From the NCBI GenBank assembly GCA_963668325.1, contig OY764222.1, positions 1,612,001-1,676,000 of the forward strand: a DNA stretch of 64,000 nt. Direction: 5' to 3'. Below, piece after piece: positions 35,218 to 45,600 of this stretch; positions within the stretch are counted from its first letter, which is position 1, and every line of letters begins with the position of its first letter. Both the position numbers and the translations under genes were made by a program. This stretch comes from MPNP01 sp963668325. GTDB taxonomy: Bacteria; Pseudomonadota; Alphaproteobacteria; Rhodobacterales; Rhodobacteraceae. The notes beneath the pieces were generated by a model. It was not told the origin of the DNA, ran no database searches, and worked only from the letters and a program-made list of their open reading frames with translations.

Positions 35218-37932
35218 ATGAGTGCAATGGTTGCCACGGATATAAGTAAGCAAAACCAAATGCTGGGCATGAGCACCATTGCATTTGTATTTTGTTTTGC
35301 TGTCTGGACAATTTTCTCAATCATTGGTGTCAGGATCAAGCAGGAACTTGGTCTTTCTGATACCCAGTTCGGTCTCCTTGTCGCCACCCCTGTCCTGACT
35401 GGTTCAATTAGTCGAATTTTTCTTGGAATCTGGACAGACCAGTATGGTGGCCGCAGGGTATTCGCTCTGGTCATGGCCGCCTCCGCCATCGCCACCTGGC
35501 TTCTGTCAACAGTGAATACCTATCCAATGTTTTTGCTTGCCGCACTCGGTGTTGGACTTGCTGGAGGTTCTTTCGCTGTAGGTATAGCTTACGTTTCAAA
35601 ATGGTATTCAGCCGAACATCAGGGAAGTGCCCTGGGAATTTTTGGTGTGGGTAATGTTGGTGCTGCGGTTACCAACTTTGGAGCACCCTTCCTATTGGTA
35701 GCAGTTGGGTGGCAGGCAACTGCCCAAGTCTATTCGATTGCTCTATTGGCTATGGCAGTTATATTCTATTTCTTTACCAAGGAGGATCCAGTAACGGCCG
35801 CACGTAAGGCCCGTGGAGAAAAACCTCGTTCGGCTTGGATGGAACTGGAGCCGCTACGGAAGTTGCAGGTATGGCGTTTTGCCCTCTACTATTTTTTCGT
35901 ATTTGGTGCATTTGTCGCCTTGGCACTTTGGCTTCCACGCTATCTGGTAGGGGTTTATGGGCTTGATATTCAAACTGCAGGAATGATAGCAGCGGCTTAT
36001 TCCGTTCCTGCATCCATTTTTAGGGCCTATGGTGGACACCTCTCGGACAAGAGAGGTGCAAGAAGTGTAATGTACTGGACGTTCGGGGTCTCGGTGTTGC
36101 TTTGCTTCATGTTGTCTTATCCCAAAACCGATTATGTTATTCATGGCATTGAGGGTCCCATCATCTTTTCGACAAGTATGGGGCTTGTTCCGTTTGTAAT
36201 TGCAATCTTCGTCTTGGGTTTCTTCATGTCTCTCGGTAAGGCTGCCGTCTACAAACATATTCCAGTTTATTACCCTGATCACATTGGTTCAGTTGGTGGT
36301 CTCGTCGGCATGATTGGTGGCCTGGGTGGGTTTATTTTGCCGATTTCGTTCGGAGTTTTGCTTGACCTTACCGGTATTTGGACAAGTTGTTTTGCCCTGT
36401 TATTTGGCATCGTCCTGGTAGCCTTGTTATGGATGCATTTTTCAGTGCGTGCGATGGAAAGGCGAGCCCTGTCCGACAATATCGAATCACTACCTGAATT
36501 ACCCGAAATGCAGTCTGTTCATGGACCAGAACAGAAAGGCGCACTTTCAGGTGTTCTCAAGGAGTGGCAGCCTGGTCCAATCGAAGAATGGACGCCTGAA
36601 GATGAACAATTCTGGCAAGAAAAGGGACACAAGATTGCCAACCGCAATCTTTGGATATCTATACCAGCCCTTCTGCTTGCCTTCTCAGTCTGGATGGTTT
36701 GGAGTGTCGTGGTAGCAAAACTGCCATCAATCGGTTTTGCATATACTACCGATCAGTTATTCTGGTTGGCCGCAATACCAGGGGTATCGGGGGCGACGCT
36801 TCGAATTTTTTATTCCTTTATGGTTCCGATCTTCGGTGGAAGGCTCTGGACAACCCTGACCACTGCCTCCCTTCTTATACCGGCTTTCGGTATCGGGTAT
36901 GCCGTACAGAATCCCCATACTCCCTATTTTATCTTCCTCGTTCTGGCCCTGTTATGTGGTCTGGGAGGTGGTAATTTTGCCTCATCAATGGCCAATATCA
37001 CTTATTTCTACCCGAAGAAGGAAAAAGGCCATGCTCTTGCCATGAATGCTGGTCTAGGAAACCTCGGTGTTTCCGTCATGCAATTTCTCGTACCAATTGT
37101 TATTTCAACTGGGGCATTTGTTATATTTTCCGGGGAAGGGCAAGCAACGAGTGATGGGTCAATGTTGTGGTTGCAAAATGCAGGTTTTGTGTGGGTTCCA
37201 TTCCTGATGGCTTCGACAGCGCTTGCCTGGTTCGGTATGAATGATTTAATGACGGCAAGAGCCTCCTTCGCTGATCAAGCCGTTATTTTCTCGCGATTCC
37301 ATAACTGGGTGATGTGTTGGTTGTACACAGGTACATTTGGTTCCTTCATCGGATATTCAGCGGGCTTTCCATTGTTGATGAAGACCCAGTTTCCAGCTGT
37401 TGATGCTCTTTCCTTTGCCTTTCTGGGACCGTTGGTGGGTGCCCTCAGCCGAGCTGGAACCGGATGGGTTTCGGACCGCTATGGTGGTGGAAGAGTTACT
37501 TTCTGGACCTTCATTGGGATGATAGCTGCGGTTGCAGGCGTTCTTTACTTCCTTTCTATCAAGGAAGAACCCGGGGCCTTTTGGGGTTTCTTTGCCTGTT
37601 TCATGGTGCTGTTTTTACTGACCGGTGTCGGCAATGCTTCTACCTTCCAGATGATCCCAACCATTATGCGACAGGAAGTACAAAGATTAATGCCGGATCT
37701 TGATGCTCCAGCCAAGTTAAAACAAGCCGAACGTGAGAGTGCTGCTATTGTGGCTTTTACTTCCGCAATTGCTGCCTACGGTGCTTTTTTTATTCCCAAA
37801 TCCTATGGAACCTCAATCAGTCTGACTGGCGGGCCGCAAGCGGCATTGTGGGGTTTCTTGGTATTCTATGCAATCTGCGTAGTCGTAACATGGTACTTTT
37901 ACACGCGTAAAAGTGCCTCTGTACCCTGCTAA
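35218..37932 (+). CDS. narK: Fused nitrate/nitrite transporter NarK (two MFS units)
   Basis: 904-residue protein made of two major-facilitator units of 12 helices each, separated by a hydrophilic linker around residues 415-475 rich in Glu and Trp. Each half has the nitrate signature: ALGIFGVGNVGAAV in the first, ALAMNAGLGNLGVS in the second. This is the NarK1-NarK2 fusion known from Paracoccus and relatives, combining nitrate/proton symport and nitrate/nitrite exchange. It lies 23 bases before narG in the same direction, so it is the first gene of the respiratory nitrate operon. Confidence 0.92.
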   Translation: MSAMVATDISKQNQMLGMSTIAFVFCFAVWTIFSIIGVRIKQELGLSDTQFGLLVATPVLTGSISRIFLGIWTDQYGGRRVFALVMAASAIATWLLSTVNTYPMFLLAALGVGLAGGSFAVGIAYVSKWYSAEHQGSALGIFGVGNVGAAVTNFGAPFLLVAVGWQATAQVYSIALLAMAVIFYFFTKEDPVTAARKARGEKPRSAWMELEPLRKLQVWRFALYYFFVFGAFVALALWLPRYLVGVYGLDIQTAGMIAAAYSVPASIFRAYGGHLSDKRGARSVMYWTFGVSVLLCFMLSYPKTDYVIHGIEGPIIFSTSMGLVPFVIAIFVLGFFMSLGKAAVYKHIPVYYPDHIGSVGGLVGMIGGLGGFILPISFGVLLDLTGIWTSCFALLFGIVLVALLWMHFSVRAMERRALSDNIESLPELPEMQSVHGPEQKGALSGVLKEWQPGPIEEWTPEDEQFWQEKGHKIANRNLWISIPALLLAFSVWMVWSVVVAKLPSIGFAYTTDQLFWLAAIPGVSGATLRIFYSFMVPIFGGRLWTTLTTASLLIPAFGIGYAVQNPHTPYFIFLVLALLCGLGGGNFASSMANITYFYPKKEKGHALAMNAGLGNLGVSVMQFLVPIVISTGAFVIFSGEGQATSDGSMLWLQNAGFVWVPFLMASTALAWFGMNDLMTARASFADQAVIFSRFHNWVMCWLYTGTFGSFIGYSAGFPLLMKTQFPAVDALSFAFLGPLVGALSRAGTGWVSDRYGGGRVTFWTFIGMIAAVAGVLYFLSIKEEPGAFWGFFACFMVLFLLTGVGNASTFQMIPTIMRQEVQRLMPDLDAPAKLKQAERESAAIVAFTSAIAAYGAFFIPKSYGTSISLTGGPQAALWGFLVFYAICVVVTWYFYTRKSASVPC

Positions 37933-37955
37933 GACCTAAAGAAAGTGTAGTTGAC

Positions 37956-40900
37956 ATGTCACTAATTCTTGATCGCCTAAATTTCCTGGCTCGAAAAAAC
38001 ACCGGGACATTTGCTGACGGGCACGGTGTAACAACGAATGAAAACCGAGATTGGGAGAATTCCTATAGGAATCGTTGGCAACACGACAAGATTGTTCGTT
38101 CAACCCATGGCGCAAACTGTACCGGGTCCTGTTCCTGGAAGATCTATGTGAAGGGGGGTATTGTTACCTGGGAAACCCAGCAGACTGATTATCCACGAAC
38201 CCGTCCAGACCTGCCCAATCATGAACCACGTGGCTGCTCACGTGGAGCAAGTTACTCCTGGTACATGTATTCCGCGAACCGAGTAAAATATCCTTTGATC
38301 AGATCAAGGTTGCTCAAACTATGGCGCAAGGAACGCGAGACAAAAACGCCTGTTGAGGCCTGGAAAGCAATCCAGAGCGATCCATCAAAACGAAACGATT
38401 ATATCAAAATTCGAGGACTAGGCGGGTTCGTTAGGGCAGATTGGGACGAAGTTAATGAGATCATAGCTGCATCCAATGCGTATACAGCCAAAAAATGGGG
38501 TCCTGATCGAGTAATTGGATTTTCGCCAATACCAGCCATGTCAATGGTTTCATATGCTGCAGGATCACGTTACCTCTCACTTCTGGGCGGAACTTGCATG
38601 TCATTTTACGACTGGTACTGTGACCTGCCACCAGCCTCACCCATGACTTGGGGAGAACAGACCGATGTACCAGAATCAGCCGATTGGTATAATTCAGGAT
38701 TTTTAATTCTATGGGGCTCAAATGTTCCCCAAACACGTACCCCCGATGCCCATTTCTATACGGAAGTCCGCTACAAGGGGACCAAATCTGTGGTGGTCTC
38801 ACCTGATTATTCCGAAGCAGCTAAATTTTCAGATCTGTGGCTTAACCCCAGACAAGGTACAGATGCTGCTCTAGCCATGGCGATGGGGCATGTAATCCTG
38901 CGCGAATTTCACCTTGATCGGCAAGCGGGATATTTTGAAGATTATTGTCGGCGTTATACCGACATGCCCATGCTGGTGCGATTGGTAAAGAAGGATGGTA
39001 ATTATGTCCCGGATCGACTGCTTCGTGCCTCAGATTTCAGTAATGATCTTGGCGAAAGTAACAATCCTGAATGGAAAACCATTGTAATTGATGGTGAATC
39101 GGGAAATGTCACAACACCTCAGGGTTCAATCGGTTTTCGTTGGGGAGAAGAAGGTAAATGGAATCTTGAGTCAAAAGATGGGCAGGGACAAAACATTAAA
39201 CCGGTCATGAGTCTCATTAAGGAAGGGGATCATGATGAAATTGCCTCTGTTGCCTTCCCTTATTTTGGCAATCGGGAACACGACCATTTCAAAGGTACGG
39301 ATCATGACAGCGTCCTTTTACGCAATATCCCAGCCAAGCTGTTGGCATTGGCAGAGGGCGAAACGCTGGTTGCTACGGTTTTCGATCTTTTTATAGCCAA
39401 TTACGGGCTGGATAGAGGGCTTGGTGACAACAGCTGTGCTTCCTCCTATGACGAAAACCAACCATATACACCGGCATGGGCAGAAGAAATCACCGGTGTT
39501 CCCCGTGATCATATAATCACTGTTGCGCGTGAATTTGCTTCCAATGCCGAGAAAACCAATGGTCGTTCCATGGTAATTCTTGGGGCCGGTATCAACCACT
39601 GGTACCACATGGATATGAACTACCGGGGAATTATCAATCTTTTGGTTATGTGTGGTTGTATCGGTCAGTCAGGCGGTGGCTGGAGCCATTATGTCGGACA
39701 GGAAAAACTACGACCACAGACTGGTTGGCTACCGCTGGCCTTCGCCCTGGATTGGAATCGTCCGCCTCGTCAGATGAATTCGACTTCATTTTTCTACGCC
39801 CATACTGACCAGTGGCGCTATGAAACCCTCAAAATCGAGGAGATTCTTTCCCCAACTGCACCGAACGGCAAGTGGGACGGAACCCCAATTGATTATAATA
39901 TTCAATCAGAACGTATGGGATGGCTTCCCTCAGCACCTCAGTTGGAAACCAACCCGCTTGAAATTGCCGCAGCTGCGGAAGAGGCTGGTAAAGAGGTCAA
40001 GGATTATATTGTTGAGAATCTGAAGGATGGTAATCTCAAACTGTCGTGCGAAGATCCTGACAAGGAAGTTAATTGGCCTCGCAATCTTTTTGTCTGGCGC
40101 TCAAATCTGCTTGGCTCTTCGGGGAAGGGACATGAGTATTTCTTGAAGCATTTGTTGGGTACCAACCATGGAGTTTTGCGGGAAGACCTTGGGGCAGAGG
40201 GGTGCCAGGAAGCAACTGAGGTTGTTTGGCACAGTAAAGCACCTCAAGGCAAACTTGATTTGCTTGTAACCATTGATTTTCGTATGTCGACTACCTGCGT
40301 CTATTCCGATATTGTCCTGCCGACCGCAACATGGTATGAGAAAAATGATCTCAACACCTCAGATATGCACCCCTTCATTCATCCGCTGACCAGCGCTGCC
40401 GACCCGGCTTGGGAAGCTCGAAGTGACTGGGACATTTTCAAGGGAATAGCCAAGAAGTTTTCAGAAATAGCACCAGAGGTTCTTGGTGTCGAAAAAGATG
40501 TTGTTCTGGTACCAATTCTGCATGATACTCCTGGTGAGTTGGCTCAACCTTTAGACGTTCTGGACTGGAAAAAAGGCACAACAGATCCCATTCCTGGCAA
40601 GACCATGCCTTCACTTGCCGTCGTTGAGCGTGATTATCCCAACCTGTACAAGCGTTTCACTGCACTTGGACCGCTTTTGGACAAGCTCGGCAATGGTGGA
40701 AAGGGGATATCCTGGAATACTGAAGACGAAATTGATCTGCTTTGTGACCTCAATGGTACAGTAACTGAAGAGGGACCAACCAAGGGACGTCCTCGCATTG
40801 AAAGTGATATTGATGCCTCAGAAGTTATCCTTTCTTTGGCACCGGAAACCAATGGCCATGTTGCAGTCAAGGCATGGGAGGCCCTATCTGAACGTACAGG

Positions 40901-41711
40901 TCGAGATCACAGCCACCTGGCTTTACCAAAAGAAGATGAGAAAATTCGATTCCATGATATTGTTGCCCAGCCACGCAAGATCATTTCTTCACCAACATGG
41001 TCTGGCCTTGAATCTGAAAAGGTTTGCTATAATGCAGGCTATACCAATGTTCATGAATTGATTCCCTGGAGAACCTTGACGGGTCGCCAGCAACTTTACC
41101 AGGACCATCTTTGGATGCGGGCATTTGGGGAGGGATTCTGTGTCTATCGACCGCCGATTGATACCAAGGCAATAAATCCGGTTATCGAGGCAAAATCGAA
41201 TGGTCGGCCACAAGTGGTGTTGAACTTTATAACCCCGCACCAGAAGTGGGGAATTCACTCAACCTACACCGACAACCTGCTGATGTTGACACTTAATCGC
41301 GGTGGGCCCGTGGTGTGGATTTCAGAAGTGGATGCCAAAGACGCAGATATAGTCGACAATGATTGGGTTGAAGTTTTCAATGCCAACGGGGCAATTACTG
41401 CACGTGCAGTCGTTTCCCAACGAATGAAACAAGGTACAATCTACATGTACCATGCCCAGGAAAAGATTGTGAATACACCAGGGTCAAATGTAACAGGCCA
41501 ACGTGGTGGGATTCACAATTCAGTAACACGAGCAATTACCAAGCCAACCCACATGATTGGCGGTTATGCACAACAATCCTATGGGTTCAATTATTATGGT
41601 ACAGTGGGTTCAAATCGTGATGAATTTGTTGTTGTCCACAAGCTTGATGAGGTGGACTGGATGGAGAAACCATACAGCACAACTACTGCACAATCGGAGG
41701 TAGTAAAATGA
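37956..41711 (+). CDS. narG: Respiratory nitrate reductase alpha subunit
   Basis: Molybdenum catalytic subunit of 1251 residues reducing nitrate to nitrite on the cytoplasmic side. The FS0 cluster ligands are H51, C55, C59 and C94 (STHGANCTGSCSW, PRGCSRGASY). The Mo-ligand Asp is D219 in MSFYDWYCD. The stretch MDMNYRGIINLLVMCGCIG is a family hallmark. There is no twin-arginine signal; NarG carries only a vestigial N-terminus. The last bases overlap narH (ATGA). Complete. Confidence 0.96.
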   Translation: MSLILDRLNFLARKNTGTFADGHGVTTNENRDWENSYRNRWQHDKIVRSTHGANCTGSCSWKIYVKGGIVTWETQQTDYPRTRPDLPNHEPRGCSRGASYSWYMYSANRVKYPLIRSRLLKLWRKERETKTPVEAWKAIQSDPSKRNDYIKIRGLGGFVRADWDEVNEIIAASNAYTAKKWGPDRVIGFSPIPAMSMVSYAAGSRYLSLLGGTCMSFYDWYCDLPPASPMTWGEQTDVPESADWYNSGFLILWGSNVPQTRTPDAHFYTEVRYKGTKSVVVSPDYSEAAKFSDLWLNPRQGTDAALAMAMGHVILREFHLDRQAGYFEDYCRRYTDMPMLVRLVKKDGNYVPDRLLRASDFSNDLGESNNPEWKTIVIDGESGNVTTPQGSIGFRWGEEGKWNLESKDGQGQNIKPVMSLIKEGDHDEIASVAFPYFGNREHDHFKGTDHDSVLLRNIPAKLLALAEGETLVATVFDLFIANYGLDRGLGDNSCASSYDENQPYTPAWAEEITGVPRDHIITVAREFASNAEKTNGRSMVILGAGINHWYHMDMNYRGIINLLVMCGCIGQSGGGWSHYVGQEKLRPQTGWLPLAFALDWNRPPRQMNSTSFFYAHTDQWRYETLKIEEILSPTAPNGKWDGTPIDYNIQSERMGWLPSAPQLETNPLEIAAAAEEAGKEVKDYIVENLKDGNLKLSCEDPDKEVNWPRNLFVWRSNLLGSSGKGHEYFLKHLLGTNHGVLREDLGAEGCQEATEVVWHSKAPQGKLDLLVTIDFRMSTTCVYSDIVLPTATWYEKNDLNTSDMHPFIHPLTSAADPAWEARSDWDIFKGIAKKFSEIAPEVLGVEKDVVLVPILHDTPGELAQPLDVLDWKKGTTDPIPGKTMPSLAVVERDYPNLYKRFTALGPLLDKLGNGGKGISWNTEDEIDLLCDLNGTVTEEGPTKGRPRIESDIDASEVILSLAPETNGHVAVKAWEALSERTGRDHSHLALPKEDEKIRFHDIVAQPRKIISSPTWSGLESEKVCYNAGYTNVHELIPWRTLTGRQQLYQDHLWMRAFGEGFCVYRPPIDTKAINPVIEAKSNGRPQVVLNFITPHQKWGIHSTYTDNLLMLTLNRGGPVVWISEVDAKDADIVDNDWVEVFNANGAITARAVVSQRMKQGTIYMYHAQEKIVNTPGSNVTGQRGGIHNSVTRAITKPTHMIGGYAQQSYGFNYYGTVGSNRDEFVVVHKLDEVDWMEKPYSTTTAQSEVVK

Positions 41712-43246
41712 AGATACGTGCGCAAATCGGAATGGTGCTCAACCTAGACAAGTGTATAGGTTGCCATACATGCTCGGTGACATGCAAGAACGTCTGGACT
41801 AATCGTGAGGGGGTAGAATATGCCTGGTTTAACAATGTCGAGACCAAACCAGGAATCGGTTATCCCAAGGAGTGGGAGAACCAGAAAAAGTGGAACGGAG
41901 GATGGACACGGAAGTCCAACGGCCGAATTGAACCGAAGATGGGATCAAAATGGCGTATACTTGCCAAGATTTTTGGGAACCCTGATCTACCTGAAATAGA
42001 CGATTACTACGAGCCATTCGACTTTGATTATGGCCACCTTCAAACAGCTGGGGAAAGCCAGGCAACACCTACGGCCAGGCCTCGATCGCTGATCAGTGGT
42101 GAGCGCATGGAGAAAATTGAATGGGGACCTAATTGGGAAGAAATTCTGGGAGGCGAGTTCTCCAAACGTTCGGCCGATTACAATTTCAAGGACATTGAAA
42201 AAGAGATTTATGGTGAATTCGAAAACACCTTTATGATGTACCTGCCAAGATTATGTGAACACTGTTTGAATCCGACCTGTGTTGCTGCCTGCCCCTCTGG
42301 TGCAATCTACAAGCGTGAAGATGACGGTATTGTTTTGATTGACCAGGAAACCTGTCGAGGTTGGCGTATGTGCGTCTCGGGTTGCCCATACAAGAAAATC
42401 TATTACAATTGGTCCTCAGGCAAATCCGAAAAATGTGTGTTTTGTTACCCGCGTATTGAGGCTGGTCAACCGACAGTCTGCTCGGAAACCTGCGTTGGAC
42501 GTATTCGCTATCTGGGTGTAATTCTTTACGACGCCGATCGTATCGCTGAGGCCGCATCTACGCCAGATGAACAGGACCTTTATGAAGAACAGCTCAAGGT
42601 ATTTCTTGATCCCGAAGATCCAGAAGTAATTGTTCAGGCACGGAAAGATGGAATTCCTGAGGATTGGCTTAAAGCAGCCGTGAGGTCACCGGTCTACAAG
42701 ATGGCCATGGATTGGAAAGTTGCCTTTCCCCTACATCCTGAATACCGAACCTTGCCGATGGTTTGGTACATACCACCGCTATCGCCACTGCAGTCGGCTG
42801 CCGAGGCAGGTAAAATCGGCTGGGAAGATGGACTTCCTGATGTACGGTCCATGCGTATTCCGGTCCGTTATCTTTCAAACCTCTTGACCGCAGGTAAAGA
42901 TGAACCAGTTATTGCTGCCCTTGAACGCATGCTTGCCATGCGGGCTTACATGCGGTCCAAGTCAGTCGAGGGAGTCATTGATGAGGCTATTGCCGAAAGA
43001 GTTGGACTGACGGGTGCCATGATTGAGGATATGTATCATATCATGGCTATTGCCAACTATGAAGACCGCTTTGTTATTCCTACCACCCACCGTGAGGTTA
43101 CCGAGGATGCTTATGACGTAAGAGGTTCATGCGGATTTACCTTTGGTAACGGTTGTTCGGGTGGGTCAACCGAGCAGGATCTGTTTGGTGGAAAGCGGCC
43201 TCGTACTGTTCAGACTCCAACTGATCTTTTCAAGGAGAGGGTATGA
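41708..43246 (+). CDS. narH: Respiratory nitrate reductase beta subunit
   Basis: Iron-sulfur subunit of 512 residues with four clusters. Cysteine groups are C16/C19/C22/C26 (CIGCHTCSVTC), CEHCLNPTCVAACP, CRGWRMCVSGCP (where Trp replaces one Cys, giving the [3Fe-4S] cluster typical of NarH) and CVFCYPR..CSETCVGR. It carries electrons from the NarI hemes to NarG. Starts in a four-base overlap with narG and ends in one with narJ. Confidence 0.96.
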   Translation: MKIRAQIGMVLNLDKCIGCHTCSVTCKNVWTNREGVEYAWFNNVETKPGIGYPKEWENQKKWNGGWTRKSNGRIEPKMGSKWRILAKIFGNPDLPEIDDYYEPFDFDYGHLQTAGESQATPTARPRSLISGERMEKIEWGPNWEEILGGEFSKRSADYNFKDIEKEIYGEFENTFMMYLPRLCEHCLNPTCVAACPSGAIYKREDDGIVLIDQETCRGWRMCVSGCPYKKIYYNWSSGKSEKCVFCYPRIEAGQPTVCSETCVGRIRYLGVILYDADRIAEAASTPDEQDLYEEQLKVFLDPEDPEVIVQARKDGIPEDWLKAAVRSPVYKMAMDWKVAFPLHPEYRTLPMVWYIPPLSPLQSAAEAGKIGWEDGLPDVRSMRIPVRYLSNLLTAGKDEPVIAALERMLAMRAYMRSKSVEGVIDEAIAERVGLTGAMIEDMYHIMAIANYEDRFVIPTTHREVTEDAYDVRGSCGFTFGNGCSGGSTEQDLFGGKRPRTVQTPTDLFKERV

Positions 43247-43974
43247 CCGGTACAGTATTCAAAGTAGCATCTCTACTTCTTTCATACCCCTCAAAAGAAT
43301 TGCATGAGGCTATGCCTGAGATCAGGCAAGCTGTAGAGGCAATCCCGCTAAATAAATCCATAAAGGAATCCTTGTGTAGTCTAGCCAATGATATCGGCCA
43401 ACGCAATATCTATGATGCGCAGGAACGTTATGTGTTTCTCTTTGATCGTACCCGGTCGTTGTCCTTGCATCTCTTTGAGCATGTACATGGTGAGAGTCGT
43501 GATCGAGGGCAGGCTATGGTCGACCTGTTGGCTATGTACGAGGAAGATGGTTTTGACATAGAGGCCAAGGAATTACCTGACTATTTACCAATGTTCCTGG
43601 AATATCTTTCAACCAAACCACTTGCCGAAGCAATTTCCCTTCTTGGGCAGATATCACATATAATTGCGGTCCTTCGTGAAAGGCTAACAGCACGAAAATC
43701 TGTCTACGTAAATGTTTTCACAGCCTTGGAATCATTGGCTAATCTCAAGCCTGACTCCAAACTGGTAAATGACCTCCTTAAGATACCAGATGATGACCCG
43801 GCCGATCTTGAGGCGCTTGATGAAATCTGGGAAGAGGAGGTAGTAACATTTGGCGGAAATGCAGGTGAAGATAACTGTGGTTTGGGGCGTATGAAAAAGC
43901 AGTATCGAGCTGCTCGTCGTAAGCCTCAAGGAGCAGTTCAATTGCCAAACACGGAGAATTCTAACCATGTCTGA
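43243..43974 (+). CDS. narJ: Nitrate reductase assembly chaperone NarJ
   Basis: TorD/NarJ-family chaperone of 243 residues needed for molybdenum-cofactor insertion into NarG; not part of the final enzyme. The helical core includes LFEHVHGESRDRGQAMVDLL, the family hallmark, followed by LPDYLPMFLEYLS. Overlaps narH and narI by a few bases. The C-terminal 30 residues are basic and less conserved. Confidence 0.93.
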   Translation: MTGTVFKVASLLLSYPSKELHEAMPEIRQAVEAIPLNKSIKESLCSLANDIGQRNIYDAQERYVFLFDRTRSLSLHLFEHVHGESRDRGQAMVDLLAMYEEDGFDIEAKELPDYLPMFLEYLSTKPLAEAISLLGQISHIIAVLRERLTARKSVYVNVFTALESLANLKPDSKLVNDLLKIPDDDPADLEALDEIWEEEVVTFGGNAGEDNCGLGRMKKQYRAARRKPQGAVQLPNTENSNHV

Positions 43975-44686
43975 TTTCCTGAACACACTTCTATTCGGAA
44001 TTTATCCCTACATCGCCCTTGCCGTGATGATTGTAGGTACAATAATCCGTTATGATCGTGATCCCTATACCTGGAGGTCAGGGTCGTCTCAGTTGCTTCG
44101 TCGTAAGCAACTTATCTGGGGATCAGTTCTGTTTCATGTTGGGGTTCTCATTATCTTTTTCGGTCATCTGTTTGGTTTGCTTACTCCAATTGCCTTTTTT
44201 GACATGATAGGTATCAGCCATGGTGCGAAGCAGTTGATGGCAATTGTTCTGGGAGGAGTAGCTGGCGTAATGGCCATTATTGGTGCAACCCTTCTGGTTC
44301 ATCGTCGGCTTTTTGATGCTCGTGTACGGGCAGCATCAACCTTTTCTGATACTATGATAATTATCCTGTTGTGGTTACAACTAATGCTGGGTCTATTGAC
44401 GATCCCGATTTCAATGCAACATCTGGATGGGCATGAAATGGTGAAGTTCATGACCTGGGCCCAAGGAATCTTCACATTTAATGGTGCGGCACCGAGTTAT
44501 GTTGCCGAAGCTTCTATTATTTTCAAACTGCATCTGTTTTTGGGCTTGACGATCTTCCTCCTCTTTCCATTCACACGACTTGTCCACATGTTGAGTGCCC
44601 CCATTCATTATTTGTGGCGACCTGGTTATCAGGTTGTTCGTGAACGAAATCAGCGAACTTCCACCCATCGAACTCCACCAGCTTGA
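43967..44686 (+). CDS. narI: Respiratory nitrate reductase gamma subunit
   Basis: Diheme cytochrome b membrane anchor of 239 residues with five helices that oxidises quinol. Candidate heme ligands are H in FHVGVLIIFFGHLFG and in the last helix region LVHMLSAPIHYLWRPGYQV, matching the family. The protein ends soon after GYQVVRER, as in NarI. An 8-base overlap with narJ keeps the operon continuous. Confidence 0.95.
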   Translation: MSDFLNTLLFGIYPYIALAVMIVGTIIRYDRDPYTWRSGSSQLLRRKQLIWGSVLFHVGVLIIFFGHLFGLLTPIAFFDMIGISHGAKQLMAIVLGGVAGVMAIIGATLLVHRRLFDARVRAASTFSDTMIIILLWLQLMLGLLTIPISMQHLDGHEMVKFMTWAQGIFTFNGAAPSYVAEASIIFKLHLFLGLTIFLLFPFTRLVHMLSAPIHYLWRPGYQVVRERNQRTSTHRTPPA

Positions 44687-44692
44687 TAAGTA

Positions 44693-45574
44693 ATGATAAT
44701 TCCTAATTTGAAGCCTCATCCTTCCGGGGTACCAGATGCAAAGCATCCCAAGGAAACCAAAGCTGATATTGGTTTTTCCCTGAAGGAGGTCAGTGTCAAT
44801 AATGTTGCCATTCCCGAGCACAAAATCATGGCGGAAGCACAAAATCATCCGGCATCAAGTCCCGGAAGAGCTTTAAGAGCAGCTGCCGAAGCGTTGGTAA
44901 TAAGAGAGTTACTTTGGCAGGAAGCCAATCATCTGGGCCTTTCTGCAACCCCGGAAAAAGATAATGAGGGAAGGTTAGAAACCGAAAGTGATGCCGCTAT
45001 CAGGGTATTGATTGAACAGGAAATAACAGTACCCACAGCTACACCAGATGTATGCCGACTTTACTATGACAGACATCCTGAGAAATTCAGTACGCCAACC
45101 CTTTTTGAAGCACGCCATATCTTGATTGCAGCTCCAGAATCTGACAAGACCAGACGGAGAGAAGCACAAACACGTGCTGAAGAAATTTGTCGGGTTCTGC
45201 AAGAGAAGCCAGAGTTATTTTCATCTATGGCCAAAGAGCATTCCGAATGTTCTTCACGAGACCAGGGTGGAAACCTGGGTCAATTATCCCCCGGTAGTAC
45301 AGTTGCCGAGTTTGAAAAAGCCGTAGCAGAAATGCAGGAAGGCGAAATTACACAGATCCCGGTAGCAAGCCGGTTTGGCTTTCATGTAATTGCTTTGGAT
45401 CGCTGCATTGAGGGCAAAACACTTCCATATGAAATGGTTAGCGATCGTATTGCTGGTTGGCTTGAGGCTTCAGCTTGGTCCAAGGCAGTTTCGCAATATA
45501 TCTCAATACTAGTAGGACGTGCTGAAATTCGTGGCATTACCCTAAAGGGAACTCAAAGCCCATTGGTTCAATAA
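44693..45574 (+). CDS. Peptidyl-prolyl cis-trans isomerase (parvulin/PpiC) of nar operon
   Basis: 293 residues. The C-terminal half is a parvulin domain: FEARHILIAAPE, AKEHSECSSRDQGGNLGQLSPG, GEITQIPVASRFGFHVIALDR. The N-terminal 100 residues are helical, NifM-like. There is no signal peptide, so it should act in the cytoplasm, as fits assembly of NarGH. It starts 6 bases after narI and closes the operon. Similar PPIase genes follow narI in several proteobacteria. Confidence 0.88.
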   Translation: MIIPNLKPHPSGVPDAKHPKETKADIGFSLKEVSVNNVAIPEHKIMAEAQNHPASSPGRALRAAAEALVIRELLWQEANHLGLSATPEKDNEGRLETESDAAIRVLIEQEITVPTATPDVCRLYYDRHPEKFSTPTLFEARHILIAAPESDKTRRREAQTRAEEICRVLQEKPELFSSMAKEHSECSSRDQGGNLGQLSPGSTVAEFEKAVAEMQEGEITQIPVASRFGFHVIALDRCIEGKTLPYEMVSDRIAGWLEASAWSKAVSQYISILVGRAEIRGITLKGTQSPLVQ

Positions 45575-45600
45575 TTTTCTGTTGTCAATAGCGAAAAAAA

